64,000 nt of DNA, from NCBI RefSeq assembly GCF_000374065.1, contig NZ_KB893301.1, forward strand, positions 89,429 through 153,428, written 5' to 3'. The DNA is from Spirosoma luteum DSM 19990. Lineage in GTDB: Bacteria > Bacteroidota > Bacteroidia > Cytophagales > Spirosomataceae. The notes under the pieces were generated by a model. The model was not told the DNA's origin. It saw nothing but the letters and a program-made list of their open reading frames with translations, and did no database searches. Positions 1 through 11,255 of this stretch are shown here, one piece after another. Position 1 is the stretch's first letter. Each line of letters opens with the position of its first letter. Made by a program: the position numbers and the translations under genes.

Positions 1-15
1 ATTTTAAAAGGGTTT

Positions 16-79
16 GTAAATCATAAAAGTCATGGGACTGGCAACTACAACTGCCAGTCCCATGACTTTTATGATTTAC
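16..79 (-). terminator. Long perfect hairpin downstream of dapA
   Basis: Two 28-nt arms (16-43 and 52-79) are perfect reverse complements around an 8-nt loop. The hairpin starts 22 nt after the dapA stop codon, and the minus strand then runs into an A/T-rich stretch (positions 1-15). It fits a rho-independent terminator, although the stem is far longer than needed. The perfect pairing is seen directly; the function is inferred. Confidence 0.75.
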
Positions 80-101
80 CCCAATTGGGTAAGGTGCGGC
101 T

Positions 102-998
102 TCAGGCCACTAGTTCCAGTAACCCATCGCGCTGTAAAACAGCCCGTTGGCGTTCGACCAGATCATCGGAGGCTCGCATGAGGGGGAGCCTTACTTCGGA
201 TGAAATAAGCCCCATGATGTCCAGAATACTTTTAACGCCAACCGGATTACCTTCTTCATACAACAAAGGGTCTATTCGTAGAAAATGCCCAAGTTCTTTC
301 TGCGCGAAAGCGAAATCGCCCCGCAATGCGGCTTCAATCATGCCGCAGAACTTAGCCGGAAATACATTGGCAATGACCGACATAACGCCGACGCCACCGA
401 TACTGACGATGGGGACGCCTTGCACATCGTCGCCGGAAATGAGCAGAAAATCGTCGGGCTTATCGCGGGCAATTTCCATACACTGCTCAATGATACAGGA
501 CGCTTCTTTCACACCGATAATATTCGGGTGCTGCGCCAGTTCGCAGATGGTTTCGGCACTCATATTAATACCCGTCCGAAATGGAATATTGTACAGAATA
601 ACCGGCACCGGGCTGGCATCGGCTACACGGGTAAAGTGCTCGATAACGCCCCGTTTGCCGGGTTTATTATAGTACGGGCAAACGGATAAAATGGCATCGA
701 CACCATCGAAATCAATGTCCTTCATACCCGCAACAACGTCGGATGTTACATTACCCCCCACACCAAATACGATGGGCAGGTTTTTTGGATTATTTTCCCT
801 GAGGTATTGAAGCAGCTTCGCTTTTTCCTGTTTCGTTACTGTGGGCGATTCGCCGGTAGTGCCTTGCAAAACGATGTACCGAACACCCCCATCGGAGATG
901 TGCCGAACGATGCGGCCGAAGCCATCGAAATCAATCGATTGATCAGCGTTGAAAGGAGTTACGATAGCAACCCCTACGCCATGGAACTTAGTATCCAT
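102..998 (-). CDS. dapA: 4-hydroxy-tetrahydrodipicolinate synthase (DapA)
   Basis: Condenses pyruvate with aspartate semialdehyde in the first committed step of lysine and diaminopimelate synthesis in the cytoplasm. The 298-residue length is normal for this class I aldolase. The GTTGES signature covers residues 46-51, PYYNKP is at 108-113, the catalytic tyrosine is Y136 in YNIPFRTG, and the Schiff-base lysine is K164 in IIGVKEAS. The reading frame is open 10 codons further upstream, but the ATG at 998 gives the normal N-terminus (MDTKFHG) and lies 28 nt from a good -7 box. It is monocistronic as far as can be seen; ligA follows upstream on the same strand after about 120 nt. Homology to the DHDPS family is clear; distinguishing it from N-acetylneuraminate lyase rests on overall similarity. 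Confidence 0.95.
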   Translation of the reverse strand: MDTKFHGVGVAIVTPFNADQSIDFDGFGRIVRHISDGGVRYIVLQGTTGESPTVTKQEKAKLLQYLRENNPKNLPIVFGVGGNVTSDVVAGMKDIDFDGVDAILSVCPYYNKPGKRGVIEHFTRVADASPVPVILYNIPFRTGINMSAETICELAQHPNIIGVKEASCIIEQCMEIARDKPDDFLLISGDDVQGVPIVSIGGVGVMSVIANVFPAKFCGMIEAALRGDFAFAQKELGHFLRIDPLLYEEGNPVGVKSILDIMGLISSEVRLPLMRASDDLVERQRAVLQRDGLLELVA

Positions 999-1025
999 TA
1001 GAATAAACAGGAAAGTACAACACGG

Positions 1026-1033
1026 CAAAGTTA
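1026..1033 (-). promoter_or_regulatory. Candidate -7 box of dapA
   Basis: The minus strand reads TAACTTTG here, an exact match to the Bacteroidota TAnnTTTG -7 consensus, 28 nt before the dapA ATG. A clear -33 TTG is not present, although a T-rich stretch lies about 20 nt upstream. No transcript data are available. Confidence 0.5.
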
Positions 1034-1116
1034 CGGGAATTTAGTTGCGAAAAATCTTGCCGGGCTACGTTCTCTTTTTGAATCTATACCCCGTAAGTTA
1101 GTCAACCGTACTAACC

Positions 1117-3420
<2,304 letters not shown>

Positions 3421-3552
3421 ATTGAGTTTGTTTCCTCGTTCATGCAAAAAACGTTAGTTTTACAGGACAAAAAAATACGTAGCCCATAATTGCACAAGGC
3501 ACCGACCACGCTTTTTTTCGGACGTTCCTTTTTTCAGTACATCTGACTAACT

Positions 3553-4224
3553 ATGAATCAGCCCCTCATTGCCCCTTCTTTGCTGGCCGCCGATTTTGCC
3601 AATCTGCAAAAAGAACTGGAACTGATTAACCAGAGTGAAGCTGATTATCTGCATTTTGATGTGATGGATGGCGTATTTGTTCCCAATATTTCGTTTGGCT
3701 TTCCGCTACTGGAGGCAGCCCGCAACTACTGCCGCAAACCACTGGACGTACATTTGATGATTACCCAGCCAGAGCGGTATCTGGAGGCTTTTGCCGAAGG
3801 AGGGGCCTCGGTTATTCATGTTCACTACGAAGCCTGTACGCACCTGCACCGAACGCTTACCCGCATTCGTGAATTGGGCTGCCGGGCGGGCGTTGCCCTT
3901 AATCCACATACGCCCGTTTCGAGTCTTGAAGATGTGCTGGAGCAAATCGATGTTGTTCTGATAATGTCTGTCAATCCTGGCTTTGGCGGTCAGTCATTCA
4001 TTCCACATACCATCCAGAAAGTAACGAAGTTGAAGCAGCTTCTGACGGCAAATCGCTCCCCGGCGCTGATTGAAATTGATGGGGGAGTCAGTCAGCAAAA
4101 TGCGGAGGCCTTAGTTAGGGCCGGGGCCAATGTGCTGGTAGCGGGTAATTCAATTTTTAAGGCGGAAGACCCGCTGCAAGCTATCCAGCAATTAAGAAAC
4201 AGCAGTCTGCCTCTGGTAGCCTGA
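3553..4224 (+). CDS. rpe: Ribulose-phosphate 3-epimerase
   Basis: Interconverts ribulose-5-phosphate and xylulose-5-phosphate in the pentose phosphate pathway. The 223 residues form a single TIM barrel. The expected residues are present: S9 in APSLLAADF, the metal ligands H34 and D36 in HFDVMDG, H67 in DVHLMI, and the second catalytic Asp D176 in EIDGGV, plus the phosphate loop around NPGFGGQ (141-147). The product feeds the transketolases encoded elsewhere in this window. The next gene begins 47 nt downstream on the same strand, but it is a lipoprotein of unrelated role. Confidence 0.96.
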   Translation: MNQPLIAPSLLAADFANLQKELELINQSEADYLHFDVMDGVFVPNISFGFPLLEAARNYCRKPLDVHLMITQPERYLEAFAEGGASVIHVHYEACTHLHRTLTRIRELGCRAGVALNPHTPVSSLEDVLEQIDVVLIMSVNPGFGGQSFIPHTIQKVTKLKQLLTANRSPALIEIDGGVSQQNAEALVRAGANVLVAGNSIFKAEDPLQAIQQLRNSSLPLVA

Positions 4225-4271
4225 TGTATACGATGTCCTATTGGTCCATTTGAATCTGTAGCCCTCCGTTC

Positions 4272-5672
4272 ATGAATAAAGTATATCTGGTCGTTTTCCT
4301 TAGTGCCCTGATACTGGCAACGGCCTGTCGCGATACCCAGCAAACCCGATCAGAGTCCTCCTCGGATACCGTTGCGCTGGCCGCTCCCCCTGCTCCCGAA
4401 TGGGCCAAAAATGCGACTATTTACGAGGTCAATACGCGGCAATTTTCCCCACAGGGTAGTTTCAAAGCAATTGAAGAAGAGTTGCCACGCCTGAAAGAAA
4501 TGGGGATCGATATTATCTGGCTGATGCCTATATTTCCCCTTAGTCAGGAAAATAAACAGGGTACCTTGGGCAGTTTGTACGCCATTGCTGACTACGATAA
4601 AGTGAATGCGGCTTATGGTACACTCGCCGATTTTAAGGCGCTCGTTAACCGGGCACACGCGCTGGGTCTGCACGTTCTACTTGATTGGGTGGCCAGCCAC
4701 ACGGGCCGCGATCACGTATGGGTGGATGCCCATCCCGACTGGTACCTTCAGGAGAACGGACGTATGATTGCCCCTATTGATCCGCAAACCAATAAGTCGA
4801 CCAACTGGAAGGACGTTGTGGCCCTTGATTACAATAACCCCGACATGCGACGGGCTATGATCAGCACCATGCAGTACTGGGTGAAGGAAACGGACGTGGA
4901 TGGGTATCGGTGCAATATGGGCGGTTTTGTGTCAAATGACTTCTGGGCAGAATTACGCCCTGAGTTAGACAAAATCAAGACGGTTTTTATGCTCTCCGAA
5001 TGGGAAAATGAAGCGGATCAGTTCAAAAGCTGTTTCAATATGAATTATAGCTGGACGATGCATACGATCATGAAGGCCGTTGCGAAAGGGCTTCAAACCG
5101 CCGACAAGATCGACTCTGTGCGGGAAGTGAACCAGCAGCGCTTTCCTATTTGGTACTACCAGATGCTGTTTACGCAGAATCATGACGAAAATACCAACAA
5201 TGGTACGGTAACGGAAACGTTCGGACCCGGTGCCGACGCGTTTATGGTGCTGAGCTGTACGCTGGAAGGGATGCCACTGGTATATAATGGTATGGAGTCC
5301 AACCTGACTAAGCGGATGTCCTTTTTTGAACCGGATACCATTGCCTGGGGAAACTATGCCAAAAGTGATTTCTTCAAGACCCTGCTTACCTTAAAGCACC
5401 GAAACCGGGCGTTATGGAACGGACTGGCCGGGGGTAAGGCAATAAAAATCAGTACCGATCATGACGATACAGTGTACGCTTTTTACCGGCAGCGCGATAG
5501 TGACCGGGTCGTTGTGTTACTTAATCTAAGCGACCACGCGCAAACGGTACATCTGATAGGTGATGGCTTTACGGGTATGTACACTGAGATATTCAGTCAT
5601 CAGCCCATCGAATTGAAATCCGAAATGACTGCTACGCTCAAACCCTGGGAATATCGGGTACTGACGAATTAA
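4272..5672 (+). CDS. GH13 alpha-amylase-family lipoprotein, catalytic Asp replaced by Asn
   Basis: A 466-residue glycoside hydrolase family 13 protein with a lipoprotein signal ending in LATAC (Cys19), so probably anchored to the outer membrane or facing the periplasm. The (beta/alpha)8 motifs are recognisable: region I LLDWVASH (136-143), region II VDGYRCNMGG (209-218), the acid/base Glu in MLSEWE (E243), and region IV QNHDEN (H304, D305). In family members region II normally reads GFRxD, with Asp as nucleophile; here residue 215 is Asn (codon aat at 4914-4916). Region I also has Ser142 where Asn is usual. The protein may be inactive, sugar-binding only, or catalytically altered. Expected substrates would be alpha-glucans or maltodextrins. 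Confidence is high for the family, low for activity. Confidence 0.85.
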   Translation: MNKVYLVVFLSALILATACRDTQQTRSESSSDTVALAAPPAPEWAKNATIYEVNTRQFSPQGSFKAIEEELPRLKEMGIDIIWLMPIFPLSQENKQGTLGSLYAIADYDKVNAAYGTLADFKALVNRAHALGLHVLLDWVASHTGRDHVWVDAHPDWYLQENGRMIAPIDPQTNKSTNWKDVVALDYNNPDMRRAMISTMQYWVKETDVDGYRCNMGGFVSNDFWAELRPELDKIKTVFMLSEWENEADQFKSCFNMNYSWTMHTIMKAVAKGLQTADKIDSVREVNQQRFPIWYYQMLFTQNHDENTNNGTVTETFGPGADAFMVLSCTLEGMPLVYNGMESNLTKRMSFFEPDTIAWGNYAKSDFFKTLLTLKHRNRALWNGLAGGKAIKISTDHDDTVYAFYRQRDSDRVVVLLNLSDHAQTVHLIGDGFTGMYTEIFSHQPIELKSEMTATLKPWEYRVLTN

Positions 5673-5775
5673 GTTTTCTCACCAGCTGGCACGATAGGCC
5701 CGTAACTTATCGTTAAAATTGACAACTAATTCTCTACACATTCCGTATATAATTTATACTCACGCTTCACTGTTT

Positions 5776-7866
5776 ATGCGATTTTGGATCATTTTGACGG
5801 GGATCATCAGTGTAATGACCACTTCAAGAAGTCAGGCGCAAACAACGACTCCGCAATCGGAAACGGGCATTCGCACTAAACTGGAGCTACCCCGCATACA
5901 GTGGGCAGGCCGCGTAATGGGCGTTTCGTCAGAGAAAAAGGGAGAGCCTACCGGCGAACAATTCGGTGCATCACAGGCTTTGGGCCGACCCAGTAAAGTG
6001 CCCGAAATGGGCGAAAGCCCCTGCGCCTGGGCACCCTTTTATGCCGATGGAACGGCTGATGAATGGATTCAGGTAGGGTTTGATCAACCCATGTATGCCC
6101 GGCAAATTATTATAGCCGAAAATGTAAATCCGGGAGCCGTTGTTAAGGTTATTGTAACCGATGATAAAAGCACCGAGCATGTCGTTTACGAAGCACCGGG
6201 CACTCAGCCCCGCACCGATCCGCTACTCCGTATATTTCCCAAAGAAAGTGATTACCGCTGTTCCCGAATCAAGGTTGTTATGAACGGGGCCGCCCTGAAG
6301 GGAATGAACCAGATCGATGCCATTGGTATTTCGGAAGAAAAAACCCCCGTAGCCGTAGGAATCAATCTGTCGAAGGAGACACCTAAAGAAATTCAGAAAG
6401 AAAACCTGGGCAAAACCGTCAATTCCGCCGGGCAGGAGGTAGCCCCCGTTATTTCACCCGATGGCCGGACACTGTACTTCACCCGGAATTTTAACAAGGC
6501 TAACATCGGAGCCTCCGACCGGCAGGACGTCTGGTACTCCACGCGGCAGTCGGTGGCTAACGGGAGTGAGTCTGACTGGAGTGAAGCCGTCAATATTGGC
6601 CCACCTATCAACAATGCGGGCGACAATGCCATCAGCGGCATGGCACCCGATGGGCGCACTGCCTACCTTATCAACGTGTACCGACCCGACGGGGGCATGT
6701 CGTTCGGGATTTCAAAATCCATCCGGACCAAAGCGGGCTGGTCGCAACCGGTGGAGTGCCGCATAGCTAATAACTACAACCTGCACGAAAAAAACCAACT
6801 GGAATTTTGTGTTTCGCCCGACGGGCGGGCTATTATCCTGGCCGTTCAGCGGAAAGATACCCGGGGTAACCGCGATTTGTACGTGTCGCTGCAAAAACCG
6901 GACAATAGCTGGACGGAACCCGTATCCCTGGGTAATGTGATCAACACGGCCGAATTTGAAAGCTCGCCCTTTCTGGCGGCCGACAGTCGAACGCTTTATT
7001 TCACCTCGGCCGGCCATGCGGGTTATGGCAACGGGGATATTTTCGTTAGTCGGCGGCTGGATGACTCCTGGGGTAACTGGAGTGAGCCCGAAAACCTTGG
7101 GCCTTCCATCAATACCGACGAGTGGGATGGTTATTTTACCATTCCGGCCTCGGGCGATTATGCCTATCTGAGTTCTCGCGCCGGTTCGCTGGGAGAAGAT
7201 GACATTTTTCGATTGAAACTGTATCCTGCCATCAAACCCGATCCGGTAGCCATCATATCGGGGCAGGTGCTGGATTCAAAGAGTAAAAAACCAATAGCTT
7301 CGGAAGTGATATCCGAAATTCTTGGCGACAGTACGGATGTCTCCACTGTTGACTATAACCCCGAAACCGGCGGGTTTACGATGATTTTGCCCACGCAAAA
7401 AGCCTATACGCTGAAAGCAAAAAAAGAAGGTTACTTCACTACCAGCGAAGTGCTCGACCTGAGTAAAGACAAACGGTTTCGGGATATTCGGCGTACCCTG
7501 CTTTTAGTGAAAATTGAACCTGGTCAGAAAATTACCATGCGCGAGGTACTGTTTCAGCAAAGTCAGTATGAACTGGAGCCGGGAGCCAACGCCGAACTGG
7601 ACCAGGTAGTGGCGATGCTGGACAAATACCCAACCATGGAGTTGCTGGTGGAGGGGCACACCGATAACCAAGGCGAATGGGACCTTAACATGAAACTCTC
7701 GGAAGATCGGGTTCGGGTAGTGAAAGAGTACATGATGGCAAAAGGGGTAACCGAAAGCCGCATTCAGACCAAAGCCTGGGGACCCAGCAAACCCGTTGCC
7801 AGCAACACCAACGAGGAGAAACGCAAACTAAACCGGCGGGTAGAATTCACAATCCTGAAACTATGA
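5776..7866 (+). CDS. PD40-repeat OmpA-family outer-membrane protein
   Basis: A 696-residue envelope protein. The ATG at 5776 was chosen because it gives a clean signal peptide ending SQAQ; an upstream in-frame start at 5719 would add 19 residues that do not look like a signal. After a beta-sandwich-like N-terminal part come WD40-like PD40 blades (SPDGRTLYFTRNF, SPDGRAIILAV, AADSRTLYFTS), then a carboxypeptidase-regulatory-like domain (IISGQVLDSKSKKPI), and a C-terminal OmpA peptidoglycan-binding domain with the EGHTDNQG motif and an NRRVEF end. Such proteins link the outer membrane to peptidoglycan in Bacteroidota and often accompany gliding or type IX secretion genes, but no such gene is nearby. 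The role is inferred from domains only. Confidence 0.85.
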   Translation: MRFWIILTGIISVMTTSRSQAQTTTPQSETGIRTKLELPRIQWAGRVMGVSSEKKGEPTGEQFGASQALGRPSKVPEMGESPCAWAPFYADGTADEWIQVGFDQPMYARQIIIAENVNPGAVVKVIVTDDKSTEHVVYEAPGTQPRTDPLLRIFPKESDYRCSRIKVVMNGAALKGMNQIDAIGISEEKTPVAVGINLSKETPKEIQKENLGKTVNSAGQEVAPVISPDGRTLYFTRNFNKANIGASDRQDVWYSTRQSVANGSESDWSEAVNIGPPINNAGDNAISGMAPDGRTAYLINVYRPDGGMSFGISKSIRTKAGWSQPVECRIANNYNLHEKNQLEFCVSPDGRAIILAVQRKDTRGNRDLYVSLQKPDNSWTEPVSLGNVINTAEFESSPFLAADSRTLYFTSAGHAGYGNGDIFVSRRLDDSWGNWSEPENLGPSINTDEWDGYFTIPASGDYAYLSSRAGSLGEDDIFRLKLYPAIKPDPVAIISGQVLDSKSKKPIASEVISEILGDSTDVSTVDYNPETGGFTMILPTQKAYTLKAKKEGYFTTSEVLDLSKDKRFRDIRRTLLLVKIEPGQKITMREVLFQQSQYELEPGANAELDQVVAMLDKYPTMELLVEGHTDNQGEWDLNMKLSEDRVRVVKEYMMAKGVTESRIQTKAWGPSKPVASNTNEEKRKLNRRVEFTILKL

Positions 7867-7897
7867 GAACCCGGATTTTGCACGTAGTTTTGCCCTG

Positions 7898-8275
7898 ATG
7901 TCTGCTCCTTTGTCGCGTAATACATTGTTTTTGCTGGCTTCTTTACTGGTACTCGCTCTGGGTCTTCGTCTGTACCGGGTTGGTACCTACGGTATTTTTT
8001 TCGACGGAAAGTCGACGCAGCTCATCAGCCAGAGTGTAGTGCTGGAAGGCTCCAATCAGAAAGATGTGTTCAGCAAGCCCTACTTTACCCCCGCTGAGTA
8101 CTGGAAGCCCAAGACGATCAACGATTTTATTGACGCCAACATCCGGGGCGACATTGGCAACAGCCCGGCCTATTATGCGGTAGAACCCAACCATATTATA
8201 CTGGTAAAAGGGAATTCAGGCGAAAAAACCACTATTTTTGATTTCAGAGGGGCAACTTATCCCTACATTGATTAG
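7898..8275 (+). pseudogene. Internally deleted GT39/ArnT-like glycosyltransferase remnant
   Basis: A 125-residue reading frame. Residues 1-94 look like the N-terminus of a polytopic dolichyl-phosphate-mannose-type (GT39) glycosyltransferase: one transmembrane helix (10-25), then FFDGKST, KDVFSKPYFTP and GDIGNSPAYYAV. After that the sequence jumps to a short tail ending DFRGATYPYID that resembles the C-terminal end of such proteins. The hundreds of residues of membrane helices expected in between are missing. From memory of the family, the loop-1 motif is usually FFDEKS with an acidic catalytic residue; here it is Gly. I infer an in-frame deletion relic, but a small functional single-pass protein cannot be excluded. 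It lies 31 nt after the OmpA gene and 20 nt before the transketolase N half. Confidence 0.55.
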
Positions 8276-8295
8276 CCCGTTAGCATCAGCCAACT

Positions 8296-9120
8296 ATGAA
8301 TTTAATTACAGATATAACGGATATAAAAACGCTTCAGGGGCAACTCAGACTTAAATTACTGAGTATGTACAACCAGGCTCATGCCGGGCATATCGGCTGT
8401 TCGCTCAGTTGCATCGACCTGATGATTGCAACGCTCGTGTTACGTAAACGGGAACAGGATACGTTTCTGCTTTCCAAGGGTCACGCGGCCGCTTCGCTGT
8501 ATACCTGCCTGAACTACCTCGGCGAGATTTCGGACGAGACCCTGGCCACATACTACCTGAATGGTACCTCGTTACCGGCTCACCCGGCACCCAAGCAGCA
8601 TCTGGGAATTCCTTTTGCTACCGGGTCGCTGGGGCATGGGCTGCCCATTGGTACCGGCATTGCCCAGGCGGGGAAACTAATGGGTGATGATTCCCGCGTG
8701 TTTGTGCTGATGTCGGATGGCGAAACCAACGAAGGTACTACCTGGGAGGCCGCCCACTTTGCTATCCAGCATGGGCTGGATAACCTCATTGTGTTGATTG
8801 ATAAAAACGGGTTGCAGGGCTTTGGTCAGACAGTCGATGTGATGGGTGATACGGCCGATGTGAAAACCTGGAATGCTATTGGTTTCGATACAGAAGTGGT
8901 GGATGGTCATGATATTAGCGAACTGGTAGCGACCGTTGACCGGTTGACGGCCAATGCCAATGGGAAACCTAAACTGCTGATTGCCAAAACAATCAAAGGC
9001 AAAGGCGTTTCGTACATGGAAAACCGGCTCGAATGGCATTACCTGCCCATGACGGAAGCCCAGTACGAGCAGGCGCATACGGAGGTTAGTGAGCGGTATT
9101 TTCAGCCACATCCTGCCTGA
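8296..9120 (+). CDS. Transketolase-like, N-terminal (ThDP pyrophosphate-binding) subunit, glycan locus
   Basis: A 274-residue N-terminal half of a split transketolase. It carries the HAGHIG and SKGHAA motifs, GSLGHGLPIGTGIA, and the ThDP/Mg motif SDGETNEG with the downstream KNGLQG. The first position of the usual GDG triplet is Ser. The partner C half lies at 11256-12164, separated by the epimerase::GT2 fusion. Split transketolases transfer a two-carbon ketol unit; in this setting, among glycosyltransferases, the pair may act on a nucleotide-linked or other special sugar rather than in the pentose phosphate pathway. That is inference from context. A second, more canonical pair exists at 46911-47864 and 49509-50366. 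Confidence 0.88.
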   Translation: MNLITDITDIKTLQGQLRLKLLSMYNQAHAGHIGCSLSCIDLMIATLVLRKREQDTFLLSKGHAAASLYTCLNYLGEISDETLATYYLNGTSLPAHPAPKQHLGIPFATGSLGHGLPIGTGIAQAGKLMGDDSRVFVLMSDGETNEGTTWEAAHFAIQHGLDNLIVLIDKNGLQGFGQTVDVMGDTADVKTWNAIGFDTEVVDGHDISELVATVDRLTANANGKPKLLIAKTIKGKGVSYMENRLEWHYLPMTEAQYEQAHTEVSERYFQPHPA

Positions 9121-9205
9121 TTGGTGATTGACCTGTTGTACCAATCCCTATAAAACTCCCCGTTGTGGCGGGCATATCCGTCTTTTGCCGTAATTTGCGG
9201 CCTGA

Positions 9206-11224
9206 ATGAATTCGTCTACTCCCCCTGTGGCACCCGCTGATCCTTTGCAGCTTGCTGGCCCAATCGTCGTATTTGGAGCCAGTGGCTTTATCGGCGCTAA
9301 TCTTTTTGAGCAGCTTTTTCGCGTCCGCCAGATTACCGGAACGGCTGATGTATATGCGCTCACCCATGATGCTACGAAGGCCTGGCGGCTTAAGTTACTG
9401 GATGTACCTGCCGAAAATATTATTCACTGCGATATTCTATCGGATGCGTCAGTGCAGGATGTGTTCGAGAAAATAAAGCCCCGAACTATATTTAATCTGG
9501 CTGCCTATGGTGCGTATAGCAAGCAGAAGAATGTTGTTCTGACGTATGAGACCAACGTGTTGGGTACCGTGAACATCCTCGAAAACTGCACGCCCGATAT
9601 GGTATATATCCATGCCGGGAGTAGTTCGGAGTACGGATTCAACTGTACTGCTCCGAAGGAAACAGACCGGGTCGAGCCGAACAGCCATTATGCCGTGTCG
9701 AAAGTATCGGCGGCTTATACGCTGGAGTATTACGCTAAAATGCACCAGCTGAATACACTTAATCTGCGGCTTTATTCGATCTATGGTGGCTGGGAGGAAC
9801 CCGACCGGCTGATTCCCCGACTCGTTGAAGAAACCCGTAAAGGGCAGTGGCCTCCGCTTGTGTCGCCCGATATCAGCCGTGATTTTGTGTATGTGGATGA
9901 CTGTATCGATGCCTTTGTGCAGGCCGCGTTGCGGGTCAACCCCACCATTCGGGGGCGTTCATACAACATTGCAACGGGTAAACGGACGACCATGCGCGAG
10001 CTGGCCGGGGTAGCCCGACAAACGTTTGGGGTAACGCAGGAACCGGTCTGGGGCAGCATGACCAACCGGAACTGGGACCTGTCCGACTGGTATGGCGACC
10101 CCACAGCCGCTGAAGCCGACCTGGGCTGGAAAGCCCGGACATCCCTCAGCGATGGGCTGCGCCGAACGGCCGACTGGCAGATAACCAACCAGTACGAGAG
10201 CCGGGTTATCCCCGCTTTTCAGACCCCCTCGCTTAACCCGGTCATATCGCCCATCATTGCCTGTTATCGGGATGCGCAGGCTATCCCATACATGTATGAG
10301 CGGCTGGTGAAAACGTTCAATGAGCTGAAAGTGCGGTACGAAATCATTTTCGTTAACGATAACTCCCCCGATAATACCGACGAAGTACTGAACGAGATTT
10401 GCGCCAGAGATCCGAACGTTATTGCCATCAAGCACTCCCGGAATTTCGGTTCGCAGTCCGCATTCCTGAGCGGCATGGAAATTTCTACGGGTGATGCCGT
10501 AGTGCTTATGGATGGCGATTTGCAGGACCCTCCCGAGGTAATTCCGCAGTTTTACGAAAAATGGCAACAGGGTTTTGATGTGGTATACGGCGTTCGGGTA
10601 CAGCGCGAAATGCCGCCCCACGTTCACTTTTTCTACAAACAGTTTTACCGCCTGTTCAAACGAACTGCCTACATCGACATCCCGGTCGATGCGGGTGATT
10701 TCTCTATTATTGACCGCAAGGTGGTACGCGAACTCGTTAATCTGCCCGAAACGGAGCAGTTTCTGCGGGGATTGCGGGCCTGGGTGGGATTCAAACAAAC
10801 GGGTGTGGACTACGTCAGGCCGGAGCGCATGTTCGGCGTTTCCACGAACAACTGGACCAAGAATATATGGTGGGCCAAAAAAGCCATTTTCTCGTTTAGC
10901 TTCGCCCCGCTGGAATTGATGACCTACGCCGGTTTTGTACTGACAGGCCTCTCAATGCTGGGCATTGCTTGGCAGATTTTTGCCCGGTTCTTCAATTTTG
11001 ACCCTAATACGCCCTACGGTACATCGACCGTTATTATTCTGGTCATGTTTTTTGGCGGTATTAACTTGCTGGGTATCTCGTTTCTTGGCGAGTATATCAG
11101 CAAGATTTTTGAAGAAACTAAAAAACGTCCGAAATTTATACGGACCATGGTTCGCAAAGGGGATCGGGTATACAAGACTTCTGCTGAGATCAGTACCATG
11201 ATTGAACAGCGAAAAAGTAAGTAA
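9206..11224 (+). CDS. Fusion: NAD-dependent sugar epimerase/dehydratase + GT2 glycosyltransferase
   Basis: A 672-residue two-domain protein in one open frame. Residues 19-325 form an extended short-chain dehydrogenase (GDP-mannose dehydratase/epimerase type): VFGASGFIG (22-30), the active-site Ser near SSSEYG (139-144), and YxxxK (Y162, K166). Residues 345-560 form a GT-A family 2 domain like polyprenyl-phosphate mannosyl/glucosyltransferases: IIACYRDAQ, FVNDNSPD, LMDGDLQDPP (DxD at D436/D438). Two C-terminal transmembrane helices (about 573-595 and 608-632) are followed by a basic tail, as in ArnC/GtrB proteins. It probably makes an activated sugar and loads it onto a lipid carrier at the inner membrane. 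It is placed between the two transketolase halves with gaps of 85 and 31 nt. The fusion itself is directly visible; the substrate is unknown. Confidence 0.88.
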   Translation: MNSSTPPVAPADPLQLAGPIVVFGASGFIGANLFEQLFRVRQITGTADVYALTHDATKAWRLKLLDVPAENIIHCDILSDASVQDVFEKIKPRTIFNLAAYGAYSKQKNVVLTYETNVLGTVNILENCTPDMVYIHAGSSSEYGFNCTAPKETDRVEPNSHYAVSKVSAAYTLEYYAKMHQLNTLNLRLYSIYGGWEEPDRLIPRLVEETRKGQWPPLVSPDISRDFVYVDDCIDAFVQAALRVNPTIRGRSYNIATGKRTTMRELAGVARQTFGVTQEPVWGSMTNRNWDLSDWYGDPTAAEADLGWKARTSLSDGLRRTADWQITNQYESRVIPAFQTPSLNPVISPIIACYRDAQAIPYMYERLVKTFNELKVRYEIIFVNDNSPDNTDEVLNEICARDPNVIAIKHSRNFGSQSAFLSGMEISTGDAVVLMDGDLQDPPEVIPQFYEKWQQGFDVVYGVRVQREMPPHVHFFYKQFYRLFKRTAYIDIPVDAGDFSIIDRKVVRELVNLPETEQFLRGLRAWVGFKQTGVDYVRPERMFGVSTNNWTKNIWWAKKAIFSFSFAPLELMTYAGFVLTGLSMLGIAWQIFARFFNFDPNTPYGTSTVIILVMFFGGINLLGISFLGEYISKIFEETKKRPKFIRTMVRKGDRVYKTSAEISTMIEQRKSK

Positions 11225-11255
11225 ATAGAGAAACGGACTCCGGTCTGCCACTACT

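Noticed and set aside
9959-10798. 279-codon minus-strand frame within the epimerase::GT2 gene
   Set aside because: Antisense of a gene with intact motifs; no independent features.
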